DNA of 64,000 nucleotides from Calditrichota bacterium (lineage in GTDB: Bacteria; Calditrichota; Calditrichia; RBG-13-44-9; J042). Below are positions 10,412 to 23,730 of this stretch, in pieces (the stretch's first letter is position 1; the number at the start of each line of letters is the position of its first letter). The stretch lies in NCBI GenBank assembly GCA_013150955.1, contig JAADJD010000005.1, positions 1 to 64,000 on the forward strand. The letters are read 5' to 3'. The notes under the pieces are model-generated. The model saw only the letters and a list, made by a program, of their open reading frames with translations, did no database searches and was not told the DNA's origin. Position numbers and translations under genes: made by a program.

Positions 10412-11851
10412 ATGAAACGGATATTGAGCATTTTGATTGCCACCGTGTGTGCGGGTTTAATTGTGGGATTAGCGGTTGAAAATCAACAGGAGAAGCCAGT
10501 CGTGAAGCAAAAACCCCCCATAGATGATCGCCTGATTGAATTTAAATTCCCCCGGGTCGCCGAAAAAACGTTTGACAACGGGCTGACCCTGCTGGTGATC
10601 GAACACCACGAGGTGCCCAAAGTGTATTTCCGAATGGGAATTGATTTTGGCGAAAAGAATGATCCCGATGGGATGGAAGGCGCCGTGGAGTTGATGACCC
10701 GGGTACTCAAAAAGGGAACCAAAAATCGAACGTATGAAGAAATTGCCGAAGAAATCGATTTCCTGGGCGGCGAGCTGGATGCCTCGTCCACCCGGGATTT
10801 TTTCTACGTGTATGGCGAATTTCTAAAGGAGTATGCGGATCGGGGATTGGATTTGATGAGCGATGTGGTGATGAACCCCATTTTCGATGCGGAGGAAATT
10901 GAGAAAGAACGCTCCAAGATGCTGGCGGACATTGAAAACGAGAAAAGCTCTCCGGCCTTTCTGGCCAATCGCCGATTGAATAAAGTCCTTTACTCACCCC
11001 ATCCCTACAGCAAGGCCAAATCCCCGGAAAGTATCCGCAACATCACCCGGGACGCTCTGCTGGAATTGCACCGGAACAACTTTGTGCCCTCGAAGACCGT
11101 GCTGGTTATTGCCGGGGATATTACCTTTGATGAAGCCGTGGATCAGGCTCGCAAGTATTTCAGCGCCTGGCGTTCGGAGGTGTTTAAAACGGAAAAATTT
11201 CCCCTGCCGCGGGAACGCACTCAACGGGTGCTCTACCTGGTGGATCGACCGGGTTCGGAACAATCCAATATTTTGATGGGGAATTTGCTGTTCAGCCGGA
11301 AAAGTCCCGAATACGAAAAAGTGCTGGTCATGAACAAGATCCTGGGTGGGGGCGCCAGTGGGCGTTTGTTCCTGTATCTGCGCGAAGAGAAAGGTTACAC
11401 GTACGGTGCCTACAGTTCCTTGCATACCTATAAAGACACCGGTGGCTGGGTGGCCAATGCCGAGGTGCGCACCAGCGTGACCGACAGCGCCCTGGATGCC
11501 TTCTTCGAACAGTTTGACCGGATCAAGTCCGAACCCGTCTCCGAAGAGGATTTGAGAAACGCCAAACGATACCTTATCGGGGTGTTTCCCCTGCAAAACG
11601 AAACCCCATCCAGTATTGCAGTGCTGGCCCTACAACAAAAGTTGTACGATTTGCCAGAAAATTACTGGGACAATTACCTGAAAGAAATCGACGCCGTAAC
11701 GGCGGAAGATGTGCAGAAAATGGCGCAGAAATACGTCAACCAGGACGTGATGGCCATTGTGGTGGTGGGCGATGTGAAGAAGATTAAAGAGCGATTATCC
11801 CGATTTGGCCCCATCGAGGTTTATGATGTGGAAGACAATCGCATTGAATAA
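10412..11851 (+). CDS. M16 family peptidase-like protein lacking the zinc site, partner subunit
   Basis: A 479-residue exported M16 homologue (signal RILSILIATVCAGLIVGLA). Where the upstream gene has HLFEH, this one reads AVELM (about 91-95), so it cannot bind zinc. It keeps the C-terminal substrate-grasping pattern in ASGRLFLYLREEKGYTYGAY, the R...Y motif that completes the active site of its partner in heterodimeric M16B enzymes. AGGAGG precedes the start. Gene order and the complementary motif loss together indicate an obligate pair. Confidence 0.88.
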   Translation: MKRILSILIATVCAGLIVGLAVENQQEKPVVKQKPPIDDRLIEFKFPRVAEKTFDNGLTLLVIEHHEVPKVYFRMGIDFGEKNDPDGMEGAVELMTRVLKKGTKNRTYEEIAEEIDFLGGELDASSTRDFFYVYGEFLKEYADRGLDLMSDVVMNPIFDAEEIEKERSKMLADIENEKSSPAFLANRRLNKVLYSPHPYSKAKSPESIRNITRDALLELHRNNFVPSKTVLVIAGDITFDEAVDQARKYFSAWRSEVFKTEKFPLPRERTQRVLYLVDRPGSEQSNILMGNLLFSRKSPEYEKVLVMNKILGGGASGRLFLYLREEKGYTYGAYSSLHTYKDTGGWVANAEVRTSVTDSALDAFFEQFDRIKSEPVSEEDLRNAKRYLIGVFPLQNETPSSIAVLALQQKLYDLPENYWDNYLKEIDAVTAEDVQKMAQKYVNQDVMAIVVVGDVKKIKERLSRFGPIEVYDVEDNRIE

Positions 11852-12130
11852 TCCGCATTTTCTGAGAGGTGAATCATGGAAGCGGAAAAACGGGCGATTG
11901 TTGCGGGAGAGTGTGTTCCTTTTCCGGTTTGGGTTTCCAGGGCATGATTTTTGATCGCGACCGGTGGAACCAGGGGAATTTCCGGGAACGTTCGAAGGGT
12001 TGAGAGGAACAACGGGCCAAAGGTTAGTTACGTTACGGGAGTGAAAAAGTAGCGTTTGTTTTTTTGGCGTATGGAACCGCCCTTTCAACGGGGAGGGGTA
12101 ACAATCATCCGAAAATTTCAGGGGCTGTTT

Positions 12131-13243
12131 GTGTTGAATTGGATTAGACGGTGGAATCGTATTGCTATTAGCCTGGTGCTGCTGTTGTGGGGAGCGGCGG
12201 GGATTCCCGCACAATCGCCCGATCATCCCCCAATTGCGACCCGTATTGAGCAGGGGATGTACCTGACCATCATGAATCAATTTGCAGAAGCGGATTCAGT
12301 CTTTCAGGGGCTCATTCGCGATTACCCTGATCGTCCCTTTGGGTATTTTTACCGTGGGGCCAACCTGCAGGCCTGGATGGTGGATCACGAAGATTATTCC
12401 CGAATGGAGGCCTTTCAGTACTGGATGGATCGCTGCGTGGCTGTGGTGGACTCCCTGGAGCAGCTGCAGCAGGCCACCGCCTGGGATTATTTTTATAAAG
12501 GAAGTGCTTATTTGTATCAGAGCTTTTTGAATGGGAAACAGCGCCAGTGGTGGCAGGCTTACCGAAATTCCCGTCAGGGGGTGCATTTGCTGGAAAAAGC
12601 CCTGGCGCTGGACTCCACCCTGTTCGATGCCTACCTGGGCATTGGCAGTTACAAATTCTGGAAAAGTAAAAAAGCGGGCATTTTAACCTGGTTGCCATTT
12701 TTAAAGAACGAGGCGGATCTGGGGCTTGAGCTGGTGCGGCTGGCCATCGAAAAAGGGCGATTTGTAAAATGGATTGGGCGCGACCAGCTTACCTGGATGT
12801 TGCTGGAACACGGGCAGCTGGAAGAAGCATTAGAACTGGCGCGCGGGAACGTGGCGCAATTTCCCGAAAGCCGATTTTTTAACTGGACGCTGGCACGGGT
12901 TTACGAAAAGGCTGGCCTCTACCGGGAAGCCCGGCAGGTGTACGAATGGTTGTTGAGTCAAATTCGTCAGCTGCCGGAAACCAATCATTACAACGAAGTG
13001 GTGATTCTGGCCAGATTGGTAGATCTGGCCTGCAAGAGTGGGGCGGAGTCGGAGGGGGAGCAGTATCTCCGCCAGTTACGGCAGGTGAAGCTGTCGCCCG
13101 ACGTTCGCTCCCGACTTCGGAAGACCCTTTCGCGCCTTGTTGAATCAGACGAACCCTGTGGGGCATCCTATCAAACCCGGGGGATGCCGTGGCGGAAATG
13201 GCTGCCGTTGCTGGAGCAGGAGCTGTTAAAATTGCACGGGTAA
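12131..13243 (+). CDS. Secreted TPR-containing protein of unknown function
   Basis: A protein of about 370 residues with a signal peptide (RIAISLVLLLWGAAGIPAQ, cleavage after PAQ) and TPR-like helical pairs throughout, such as FAEADSVFQGLIRDYPDRPFG and LEEALELARGNVAQFPESRF. It resembles a family of periplasmic TPR proteins in FCB bacteria with no known function. The start is uncertain: GTG at 12131 (AGGGG six bases upstream) gives a normal signal peptide, whereas ATG at 12071 would add a 20-residue hydrophilic extension. It lies 280 bp after the M16 pair. Confidence 0.7.
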   Translation: MLNWIRRWNRIAISLVLLLWGAAGIPAQSPDHPPIATRIEQGMYLTIMNQFAEADSVFQGLIRDYPDRPFGYFYRGANLQAWMVDHEDYSRMEAFQYWMDRCVAVVDSLEQLQQATAWDYFYKGSAYLYQSFLNGKQRQWWQAYRNSRQGVHLLEKALALDSTLFDAYLGIGSYKFWKSKKAGILTWLPFLKNEADLGLELVRLAIEKGRFVKWIGRDQLTWMLLEHGQLEEALELARGNVAQFPESRFFNWTLARVYEKAGLYREARQVYEWLLSQIRQLPETNHYNEVVILARLVDLACKSGAESEGEQYLRQLRQVKLSPDVRSRLRKTLSRLVESDEPCGASYQTRGMPWRKWLPLLEQELLKLHG

Positions 13244-13317
13244 AACGCTCCAAAAATGGGCAGGTAATTCTTTAAGAATCAATGGGATAAGTTGTAAAAA
13301 TTCGATTGGAAAATGCC

Positions 13318-13346
13318 TTGATTTTATTTTTGGTGCCCGTTATATT
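13318..13346 (+). promoter_or_regulatory. Candidate sigma-70 promoter for parAB
   Basis: TTGATT (13318-13323) and TATATT (13341-13346) are separated by exactly 17 bp and end 28 bp before the parA start. The predicted transcript start is about 13353, giving a very short leader. Confidence 0.6.
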
Positions 13347-13374
13347 TCAAAGCTTGTGAAACAATACGGGTTCT

Positions 13375-14139
13375 ATGGGAAAAATCGTCGCCATTGCTAA
13401 TCAAAAAGGTGGGGTTGGGAAAACGACCACCGCTGTTAATCTGTCGTCCTGTCTGGCGGTCGCTGAGAAGCGCACCCTGCTGATTGACATCGATCCACAG
13501 GCCAACGCCACCTCCGGTGTGGGAATTGATCCCCGGCAACTGGATCGCAGCACTTACGACGTCATCATCAATCAGGAGAATATCGAAAATGTGATCATTT
13601 CCACCAAAGTGCCCAATCTGGATCTGGTGCCGGCACACATCAATCTGGTGGGAGCGGAGGTGGAGCTCATTCAGGTCATTGCTCGCGAACGCATTTTACG
13701 AGACGCCATACAATCGATTCGGGATAAATATGATTATGTATTCATCGACTGTCCGCCGTCCCTGGGCATTCTGACCCTGAATGCCCTGACCGCGGCCGAC
13801 AGCGTTTTGATTCCCATTCAATGTGAATATTACGCGCTGGAGGGATTGAGTCAGCTGTTGAACACGGTCAAGCTGGTGCAAAAACACCTGAACAAGCAGC
13901 TGGAGATCAACGGAGTACTCCTGACGATGTACGATAATCGCCTGAATTTGTGCAATCAGGTGGCCGACGAAGTGCGCAAGTTTTTTAAGGAGAAGGTCTA
14001 TCAAACGGTGATTGCCCGCAATGTTCGCCTGAGCGAAGCCCCCAGTTTTGGGTTGCCCATTATCCTTTACGACGCCACGTCCACCGGCGCTGAAAATTAC
14101 ATGAAACTGGCGGAGGAAATTTTACATCATGAAAACTAA
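13375..14139 (+). CDS. parA: ParA/Soj chromosome partitioning ATPase
   Basis: This 254-residue ATPase has the deviant Walker A motif KGGVGKTT at 11-18, the signature lysine pair, [14 protein letters not shown] (switch I) and [18 protein letters not shown] (Walker B). The short N-terminus without an HTH domain marks it as the chromosomal Soj type. With ParB and parS it segregates origins and tunes replication initiation. parB overlaps its 3' end by 11 bp. Confidence 0.96.
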   Translation: MGKIVAIANQKGGVGKTTTAVNLSSCLAVAEKRTLLIDIDPQANATSGVGIDPRQLDRSTYDVIINQENIENVIISTKVPNLDLVPAHINLVGAEVELIQVIARERILRDAIQSIRDKYDYVFIDCPPSLGILTLNALTAADSVLIPIQCEYYALEGLSQLLNTVKLVQKHLNKQLEINGVLLTMYDNRLNLCNQVADEVRKFFKEKVYQTVIARNVRLSEAPSFGLPIILYDATSTGAENYMKLAEEILHHEN

Positions 14140-15016
14140 ACAGCGCCTGGGGAAGGGGCTGGAGGCCTTGATCCCGACCAATGTTTCGGCAGACGGTTTC
14201 AGCTCATCCGCTTCGGATGGGGTGCAAGAAATCGAAGTGGCCCTCATTGAGCCCAATCCCTTCCAACCCCGTTCCGATTACAATCCCGAGGCGCTGGAGG
14301 AACTAAAAGAATCCATCAAAGAAAAGGGAATTATTCAGCCCATTCTGGTGCGGCCCATCGGTGATGGGCGCTATCAGGTGGTGGCCGGGGAACGACGCCT
14401 GCGTGCTGCCATCGAACTGGGGTTGAAAACTGTGCCCATTCGGGTGCGCGAAGTCTCTTCCAACGAAGAGATGCTGGAACTGGCCCTTATCGAAAACGTC
14501 CAGCGAGAAAACCTCAATCCCATTGAACTGGCGCGTGGCTATCAGCGGTTGATCGACGAGTGTAACCTAACCCAGGAAGAGGTCGCCAGAAAAATTGGCA
14601 AAGACCGCACCACCATCGCCAATCTCCTGCGATTGTTGAAATTACCTCAGAAAATTCAGGACAGCCTGCGCAACGGGGAGATCAAAGAAGGCCATGCCCG
14701 GGCCCTGCTGGGGGTGGATGATCCCGAGATCCAGGAAAAAATCTGGCGCAAGGCAGTCAAGGATCAACTTTCCGTGCGCAAGGTGGAACAACTGGTTCGC
14801 AAGTACAATCAACAAACATCCGATGCCCCGGAAGTCCGCCCCAAACGAAGCCGGAAAATGATGTACATTTCCCGCTTTGAGGAACAGTTGCGGGAAAAAC
14901 TGGGTACTCAGGTGAAAATCCGCACCCGCAAGGAAGGCGGTTCCATCGAGATCATGTATTATTCCATGGAAGACCTGGAGCGTTTAATGGAAATCTTCGA
15001 TCAGATTAAACTGTAG
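14129..15016 (+). CDS. parB: ParB/Spo0J chromosome partitioning protein and CTPase
   Basis: A 295-residue protein that opens with [10 protein letters not shown], a family hallmark thought to touch ParA. NPFQPR and the CTP-binding box GERRLRAA (87-94) follow, then [12 protein letters not shown], the HTH ([24 protein letters not shown]) and a C-terminal dimerisation domain. It binds parS sites and slides as a CTP clamp. The start codon lies inside parA, so the two are translationally coupled. I saw no parS palindrome (TGTTTCACGTGAAACA-like) within the window. Confidence 0.95.
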   Translation: MKTKQRLGKGLEALIPTNVSADGFSSSASDGVQEIEVALIEPNPFQPRSDYNPEALEELKESIKEKGIIQPILVRPIGDGRYQVVAGERRLRAAIELGLKTVPIRVREVSSNEEMLELALIENVQRENLNPIELARGYQRLIDECNLTQEEVARKIGKDRTTIANLLRLLKLPQKIQDSLRNGEIKEGHARALLGVDDPEIQEKIWRKAVKDQLSVRKVEQLVRKYNQQTSDAPEVRPKRSRKMMYISRFEEQLREKLGTQVKIRTRKEGGSIEIMYYSMEDLERLMEIFDQIKL

Positions 15017-15033
15017 AAAATCACCAGCAGCGT

Positions 15034-15798
15034 ATGCATAAAAAACATCAGAAAAAATTTCTCAACATCCTGCTCATCCCGGACGACGATTCGGCGCCCC
15101 GCAATCTGCGCATTCGCTATGCCACCCTTCGCTTTTTGCTGATTCTGGCCATCTTTTTATTTGTCAGCATCCTGGCAGGGGTGGTGACTTACGGAAAGGT
15201 GCTGCGGCTGGCACTGGAACGCAATACCCTCGCCCGAGAGAATGCTCAGCTGCGCGAACAGCTCATGAAGGTCAACGAAATCCTGAGCGAACTGGAGTCC
15301 CTGAAGGCTTACCAGCAAAAATTGCGGCACACCCTGGAAGGCTACATTAATCTGGAAAAAGCCATGCAGGAGTCCGGGGAAACGGAAAGCATCTCCACCC
15401 TGCAGGCGCGGTTGTCGTCCATCTTTACCAGCCTGCCGTTAAAGGCCCCGATCACTGGATTCATTTCGCAGGAATATTCTCCCCCCACGCACTATGGTGT
15501 GGATATTGTGGCGGCTGAGGGCACGCCCATCCAGGCCGCTGCCGATGGCATCGTGCTGTTCAGTGGGTGGACGTACCACGATGGCAATGTGCTGATCTTA
15601 CAACACGATCGGGGGTATTTTACCTACTACAAACATAACCTGCGGAACCTGGTGTTTCCTCATCAGATTGTCAAGCAGGGGCAGGTCATTGCGCTGCTGG
15701 GAAATTCCGGCGAATCGTCCGGGCCGCATCTTCACTTCGAAATCTGGCGGGGCGGCTTCCCCATCGATCCACTGAAACTGGTCATGAATCTGGACTAA
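15034..15798 (+). CDS. Membrane-anchored M23 (LytM-type) peptidase
   Basis: A 254-residue protein with one membrane segment (FLLILAIFLFVSILAGVVTYG, about 35-55), a coiled coil (RNTLARENAQLREQLMKVNE) and a C-terminal M23 domain. The zinc ligands are intact: HYGVDI (HxxxD) and HLHFE (HxH). It would act in the periplasm as a peptidoglycan endopeptidase. The coiled coil plus LytM layout resembles proteins that pair with bactofilin to shape the wall. It sits 17 bp after parB, and bactofilin is the next gene. Confidence 0.9.
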   Translation: MHKKHQKKFLNILLIPDDDSAPRNLRIRYATLRFLLILAIFLFVSILAGVVTYGKVLRLALERNTLARENAQLREQLMKVNEILSELESLKAYQQKLRHTLEGYINLEKAMQESGETESISTLQARLSSIFTSLPLKAPITGFISQEYSPPTHYGVDIVAAEGTPIQAAADGIVLFSGWTYHDGNVLILQHDRGYFTYYKHNLRNLVFPHQIVKQGQVIALLGNSGESSGPHLHFEIWRGGFPIDPLKLVMNLD

Positions 15799-15992
15799 CA
15801 GAAAGGAATCCAGCATTCCGGAACCCGAATGCGCTGGCACGGCATTCACCTGTCGAAAAGCCGCGAATTTTATTCAAATCGTTTCTTCCCGGACATAAAG
15901 TTTATTATTTTTGACATCGATTCTATGGTAATTGTGGAGGTCTGCTAAACGGGTCGAAAGAATTCATAAGCAACAGGAGGTAAAAAGGAAAG

Positions 15993-16433
15993 ATGGCATT
16001 CAAGGCGAAAAATTCCGGTACGATGTCCAACGAATTAAATTTCATCGGCTCAGGGACGTTTCTGGAGGGATTGATTGAAACCAGCGGCAGCCTGCGGGTG
16101 GATGGCCGGGTAAAGGGAACCATAAAGAGCAACGATTCGGTAACCATTGGCTCGGCTGGCGAAGTGGTGGGGGATGTGTATGCCCGCAATGCCATCATTG
16201 GCGGCAAGGTGGAAGGCAATGTGATCGTTCAGGAAAAATTGATCCTGGAGTCCACATCCATTTTAAACGGAAATTTACGTGCCGGAAAGCTGATTATTGA
16301 TGAAGGGGCCTTGTTCAATGGCAAATCGGAAATGGGGGAAGCCAGCGGGCAATCGGGCGATAAAAAATTTAAATTGAAGCCCGCAACCGAAGCGGCTCCC
16401 GGTGAAGGGGGAAGTGGTGAGGGAAGCCAATAA
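15993..16433 (+). CDS. Bactofilin, polymer-forming cytoskeletal protein
   Basis: A 146-residue protein with the single DUF583 beta-helix core (about 18-112). The core shows six-residue hydrophobic/Gly periodicity: GSLRVDGRVKGTIKSNDS, VTIGSAGEVVGDV, AIIGGKVEGNVIV. Flexible polar tails flank it. Bactofilins polymerise into filaments that scaffold cell-wall enzymes or partition complexes, and their genes commonly sit beside an M23 peptidase as here. GGAGG and AAGGAAAG precede the ATG. The 3' end overlaps the start region of atpZ, linking it to the ATP synthase operon. Confidence 0.92.
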   Translation: MAFKAKNSGTMSNELNFIGSGTFLEGLIETSGSLRVDGRVKGTIKSNDSVTIGSAGEVVGDVYARNAIIGGKVEGNVIVQEKLILESTSILNGNLRAGKLIIDEGALFNGKSEMGEASGQSGDKKFKLKPATEAAPGEGGSGEGSQ

Positions 16434-16689
16434 ACAGCGTCCCGGCCGGTGGAACCTGGAATCCCTGAGCGAAGCGTATCGGAAAATTGCCCCCTATCTA
16501 AATATCGGCTACGTGATGACCGCCTCTGTTGTCTTATTTACCTTTCTGGGATATTACCTGGACAAACGGTGGGAAACCCGTCCCTGGTTAACGGTAACCG
16601 GGGCCACCGTGGGCGTGATTGTGGGGTTTTATCAATTTTTTAAAATTGTTCTGGGAATGGAAAAGCGCAAGGAGAATCGCGAACCTTGA
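16417..16689 (+). CDS. atpZ: AtpZ-type F1Fo ATPase accessory membrane protein
   Basis: A protein of about 90 residues with two membrane segments (IGYVMTASVVLFTFLGYYL and PWLTVTGATVGVIVGFYQFF) and the family's short DKRW turn between them. This is the PF09527 'ATPase_gene1' family that precedes atpI/atpB in many operons; it has been linked to Mg/Ca uptake or complex assembly. Three in-frame GTG codons (16402, 16414, 16417) are possible starts. The last is chosen for spacing to AAGGGGGAA and overlaps the bactofilin 3' end. Its TGA stop overlaps the TTG of the next gene. Confidence 0.8.
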   Translation: MREANKQRPGRWNLESLSEAYRKIAPYLNIGYVMTASVVLFTFLGYYLDKRWETRPWLTVTGATVGVIVGFYQFFKIVLGMEKRKENREP

Positions 16690-17075
16690 AATTTAAACAA
16701 TACCTGTTGTTGGTCACGATTCTGGCGATTGTATTGTTGATCGGCGCTCGCTTGCTGGATGGGTTGTATCCCCATCGGGTGCTCTGGCGACCGGTAAGCG
16801 TGGGAATTGCTCTGGGATATCTCAACACCCTGGTGGGGTATGCCTTTCTGGCGTGGGGCTATTCCCGGTCGCAGAATGCCTTTATGGGCGCGGTATTCGG
16901 CGGGATGATTTTTAGATTTTTGTTGCTTTTTTCACTTTTATTTATTTTAATTACCGCCGTTCAAATTGAGATGATTCCCTTAATTATTTCTTTATTATTA
17001 ACTTATTTTGTCTATTTGGCTATTGAAATCTGGTTTGTGAATAAAAACACAGTTTCAGGGGATGTAAACGAATGA
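16686..17075 (+). CDS. atpI: ATP synthase subunit I (AtpI-like)
   Basis: A 129-residue, very hydrophobic protein with four membrane segments (YLLLVTILAIVLLIGARLL, VSVGIALGYLNTLVGYAFLA, FRFLLLFSLLFILITAV, IPLIISLLLTYFVYLAIEIW). This topology and position between atpZ and atpB are those of AtpI, a non-essential assembly factor for the c-ring. It starts at a TTG overlapping the previous stop and ends in an ATGA overlap with atpB, so all three are translationally coupled. The sequence itself is poorly conserved; the call relies on topology and context. Confidence 0.75.
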   Translation: MKFKQYLLLVTILAIVLLIGARLLDGLYPHRVLWRPVSVGIALGYLNTLVGYAFLAWGYSRSQNAFMGAVFGGMIFRFLLLFSLLFILITAVQIEMIPLIISLLLTYFVYLAIEIWFVNKNTVSGDVNE

Positions 17076-17917
17076 GTGCACTGCTCTACATCGAGGAAGC
17101 GGAAAAGGGTGCAGAAAAGGGCGAGAGCCTGGGTGAATACATCATGCATCATATACAGGATTCCCACGAGTGGAATCTGTTTGGTTATCACCTGCATTTG
17201 CCCACCTTTAAACCATTGCATGTGCTGGGAATTGAACTGGATTTATCCATCACCCTGCACGTTTTAATGATGTGGTTTGCTGCGCTGTTTTTAATTCTGG
17301 CGTTTGGACTGGCTTTTCGGAAGCGGCGGTTAATTCCCACGGGATTTGCCGGGGTGCTGGAGGCCATGACCCTGTTTGTGCGGGACGAAATCGCCATCCC
17401 CAATCTGGGAGAAAAGTACGGCAAACGGTTGACTCCCTTCCTGGCTACCATGTTTTTCTTTATCCTGACCAGTAATTTAATGGGGATGATCCCTCTGTTT
17501 GCCACGGCTACCGGAAACATCAGTGTTACGGCCTCCCTGGCCATTGTAACGTTTGTAACCACCCAGCTGTATGGCATGATCAATAACGGGGTGGTGGGTT
17601 ACTGGAAGAATCTGGCGCCACACGGGCTGCCAGCACCGCTTTACCTGATTATTATTCCCATCGAAATTCTGGGATTGTTTACCAAGCCGTTTGCCCTGGC
17701 CATGCGACTTTTTGCCAACATGCTGGCCGGTCATACGGTGATTTACGCCCTGCTGGGGTTGATCATTGCCCTGGGGACACTGCTGGTGTCTCCCTTCTCG
17801 GTGGGAATGGCGCTGTTTATCAGTTTGCTGGAAATTCTGGTGGCCTTTATTCAGGCCTACATCTTTACAATGCTATCGTCGCTGTTTATTGGAATGGCCA
17901 TACATCAAGAGCATTAA
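17072..17917 (+). CDS. atpB: F1Fo ATP synthase subunit a
   Basis: A 281-residue Fo stator channel protein with five or six membrane helices. The essential arginine lies in FALAMRLFANMLAGH, and the helix-6 segment LLEILVAFIQAYIFTMLSSLFIG completes the proton half-channels. The long N-terminal region (HHIQDSHEWNLFGYHLHLP) is typical of FCB-type subunit a. It starts with ATGA overlapping the atpI stop. Confidence 0.96.
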   Translation: MSALLYIEEAEKGAEKGESLGEYIMHHIQDSHEWNLFGYHLHLPTFKPLHVLGIELDLSITLHVLMMWFAALFLILAFGLAFRKRRLIPTGFAGVLEAMTLFVRDEIAIPNLGEKYGKRLTPFLATMFFFILTSNLMGMIPLFATATGNISVTASLAIVTFVTTQLYGMINNGVVGYWKNLAPHGLPAPLYLIIIPIEILGLFTKPFALAMRLFANMLAGHTVIYALLGLIIALGTLLVSPFSVGMALFISLLEILVAFIQAYIFTMLSSLFIGMAIHQEH

Positions 17918-17962
17918 AATAAGTAAGGTTAAACAATTAGAAAAATATTAGGAGGTTCTCTG

Positions 17963-18190
17963 ATGGATGCATTAGGATTAGCGTATTTAGCCGCTGGAAT
18001 TGGTGCCGGAATTGTGGCAATTGCCGCTGGTTTGGGAATTGGTCGTATTGGTGGGCAGGCAATGGAAGGAACCGCCCGTCAGCCCGAAGCCGCCAATGCG
18101 ATCCGTACATCCATGATTATTTCGGCTGCATTGATTGAAGGTGTGGCCTTCTTTGGATTGATTATTTGTTTCTTGTTGGGGCTAAAATAA
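17963..18190 (+). CDS. atpE: F1Fo ATP synthase subunit c
   Basis: A 75-residue hairpin of two membrane helices joined by the polar loop ARQPEA. The ion-carrying carboxylate is Glu59 (AALIEGVAFFG). The position equivalent to the Gln of sodium-type c subunits is Ile26, and Gly follows the Glu where sodium types have Ser or Thr, so the ring should carry protons. A strong AGGAGG lies before the ATG, as expected for the most highly translated subunit. Confidence 0.97.
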   Translation: MDALGLAYLAAGIGAGIVAIAAGLGIGRIGGQAMEGTARQPEAANAIRTSMIISAALIEGVAFFGLIICFLLGLK

Positions 18191-18213
18191 ATAACCGGCG
18201 AGGGTGATGATCT

Positions 18214-18711
18214 ATGTTAAAGCTTGAACCCGGAATGTTAATCTGGACCTGGGTGACGTTTCTATTTCTGCTGCTGGTTCTGCGGAAGCTGGCCTGGAAG
18301 CCCTTGCTGGGTGCCGTGGAAGAACGGGAGCGCACCATTGCCGAATCCCTGAAGCGGGCAAACGAGGCGCGCGAGGAAGCGGAGCGTTTGCTGGAAGAGC
18401 AGCAGAAAAAGTTTGCCCGGACGCAGGAAGAAATCCAGGCCATGTTGAAGGAAAACAAAGAACTGGCGCAGAAGATGCGGGATGAAATCATCGCCCAGGC
18501 CCGTGCCGATGCCAGTAAGTTGATCGAACGGGCGAAGCAGGACATCGAAAAAGAGCGCCAGATGGCCATGCAGGCATTAAAAGAAGAAGTGGCCAACATG
18601 GTGGTCTATGCCACGGCCCGGCTCATCCAGTCCCAGCTGGATGAAAAGAAACACCGCGAGATCATCGATCAATACATCGAAGCGTTTGGAAATCAGTCAG
18701 AAAAAAATTAA
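18214..18711 (+). CDS. atpF: F1Fo ATP synthase subunit b
   Basis: A 165-residue peripheral stalk protein. It has one N-terminal membrane helix (LIWTWVTFLFLLLVL) followed by the conserved WKPLLGAVEERE and a long charged helix (KRANEAREEAERLLEEQQKK) that forms the right-handed stalk coil. It lies between atpE and atpH with gaps of 23 and 6 bp. Only one b gene is present, so the stalk is presumably a homodimer. Confidence 0.95.
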   Translation: MLKLEPGMLIWTWVTFLFLLLVLRKLAWKPLLGAVEERERTIAESLKRANEAREEAERLLEEQQKKFARTQEEIQAMLKENKELAQKMRDEIIAQARADASKLIERAKQDIEKERQMAMQALKEEVANMVVYATARLIQSQLDEKKHREIIDQYIEAFGNQSEKN

Positions 18712-18717
18712 AAGGAT

Positions 18718-19266
18718 ATGACGGTGATTCGATCTCGAGTAGCAAAACGATATGCACTGGCATTGTTCGAAGCCGCGCTGGAAGCGAACAAGCTGGAAGT
18801 GGTGGAAAGCGATCTTCACCTGATTGAACAGGAGTATCAGCAGGTGGAGGATCTGCAGAAGCTGATCGATTCTCCGGTCATCTCGAATACGGTAAAGCGA
18901 ACGGTGGTGACCGAAGTTTTTCAGAATCGACTGGATCCGATTACCTTTGATATGCTGGTGCTGCTCATCGAAAAGAATCGGGAAAAGTATCTTCCCGGTG
19001 TCATTATGTATTTTCGGGAATTACTGGATGAGCATCGCGGGATATTGCGGGCCGATCTGTACAGCGTGGTTCCATTAACCGAGTCACAGCTCCAACATTT
19101 AAAGAAACGGCTGGATGCCCTGACAGGAAAAAATGTCATCATCACCCAGCACATTGATCCCGAATTGCTGGGTGGATTCACGATTCGCATCAACGATACG
19201 GTTTTTGACAGCAGTTTGAAGCATCAGCTGGAAAAGCTCAGGGAAAACCTGGTTCGGGCATCGTAA
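18718..19266 (+). CDS. atpH: F1Fo ATP synthase subunit delta (OSCP)
   Basis: A 182-residue protein starting with the family pattern VAKRYALALFEAALEANK. It closes with the beta-hairpin LLGGFTIRINDTVFDSSLKHQLEKLRENL that ties the stalk to the crown of F1. Size and position between atpF and atpA are canonical. Confidence 0.95.
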   Translation: MTVIRSRVAKRYALALFEAALEANKLEVVESDLHLIEQEYQQVEDLQKLIDSPVISNTVKRTVVTEVFQNRLDPITFDMLVLLIEKNREKYLPGVIMYFRELLDEHRGILRADLYSVVPLTESQLQHLKKRLDALTGKNVIITQHIDPELLGGFTIRINDTVFDSSLKHQLEKLRENLVRAS

Positions 19267-19274
19267 ACGAATAG

Positions 19275-20831
<1,557 letters not shown>

Positions 20832-20838
20832 GGAGCTT

Positions 20839-23135
<2,297 letters not shown>

Positions 23136-23241
23136 TCCATCAGGCGATTATCCCCATCCATTGGCCAGCTGGTCTTCGTGATTAATTATCAAATTTTATT
23201 AAAGTTAACTGGGTACGGATCGATAATGGGTTACTTGAAAG

Positions 23242-23661
23242 ATGGCGGAAGAATATTTAAAAATTGAAATTACAACTCCCCATAAACAGTGGATGTTTGA
23301 GGAGGCAATAAGCTGTTCGGCACCAGGGACGTTAGGGCGATTTCAGGTTCTGGTTCATCACGCACCGCTGATGAGCCAGCTGGAAATTGGAGAATTAAAA
23401 ATCGAATTGCCAGATGGCGTGAGGTATTTTTCCTTAAGCGGCGGTTTTCTGGAAGTCAAACAAAACCGGGTGATTTTATTGTTGGAAACCTGCGAAGCGG
23501 CCGAAGAGATCGATGTGGAACGCGCCGAACGCGCCCTGCAACGGGCCAAAAAACGCTTGCAAGAACGGCCACCCGGTCTGGATGTGATTCGCGCAGAAGC
23601 CGCCCTGGCAAGGGCTATGAATCGATTAAAAGTCGCCAAGAAAATATCGCAACCGGCATAA
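23242..23661 (+). CDS. atpC: F1 ATP synthase subunit epsilon
   Basis: A 139-residue protein with the N-terminal beta-sandwich (about 1-85; GTLGRFQVLVHHAPLMSQLEIGEL is the family core) and a C-terminal helical hairpin (EEIDVERAERALQRAKKRL) that can inhibit ATP hydrolysis. It lies 106 bp after atpD, a slightly larger gap than elsewhere in the operon, and is the last ATP synthase gene. Confidence 0.93.
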   Translation: MAEEYLKIEITTPHKQWMFEEAISCSAPGTLGRFQVLVHHAPLMSQLEIGELKIELPDGVRYFSLSGGFLEVKQNRVILLLETCEAAEEIDVERAERALQRAKKRLQERPPGLDVIRAEAALARAMNRLKVAKKISQPA

Positions 23662-23730
23662 AATTCATTGTTTTGCAGTAGATTTTTTTTAAATTTCCTT
23701 TATCTGCGATATAAAACGGTGGATTCTTTT

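Noticed and set aside
13350-13374. TTGTGAAACAA near parA as a possible parS site
   Set aside because: It matches only one half of the parS consensus and lacks the central CACGTG-like symmetry.
15834-15850. CTGGCACGGCATTCACC as a sigma-54 promoter before bactofilin
   Set aside because: The -24 box is perfect but there is no GC at the required 10-bp spacing (AC instead).
17963-18190. Sodium specificity of the ATP synthase c subunit
   Set aside because: The Gln of the sodium motif is Ile26 and the residue after the ion-binding Glu is Gly, so a proton ring is expected.
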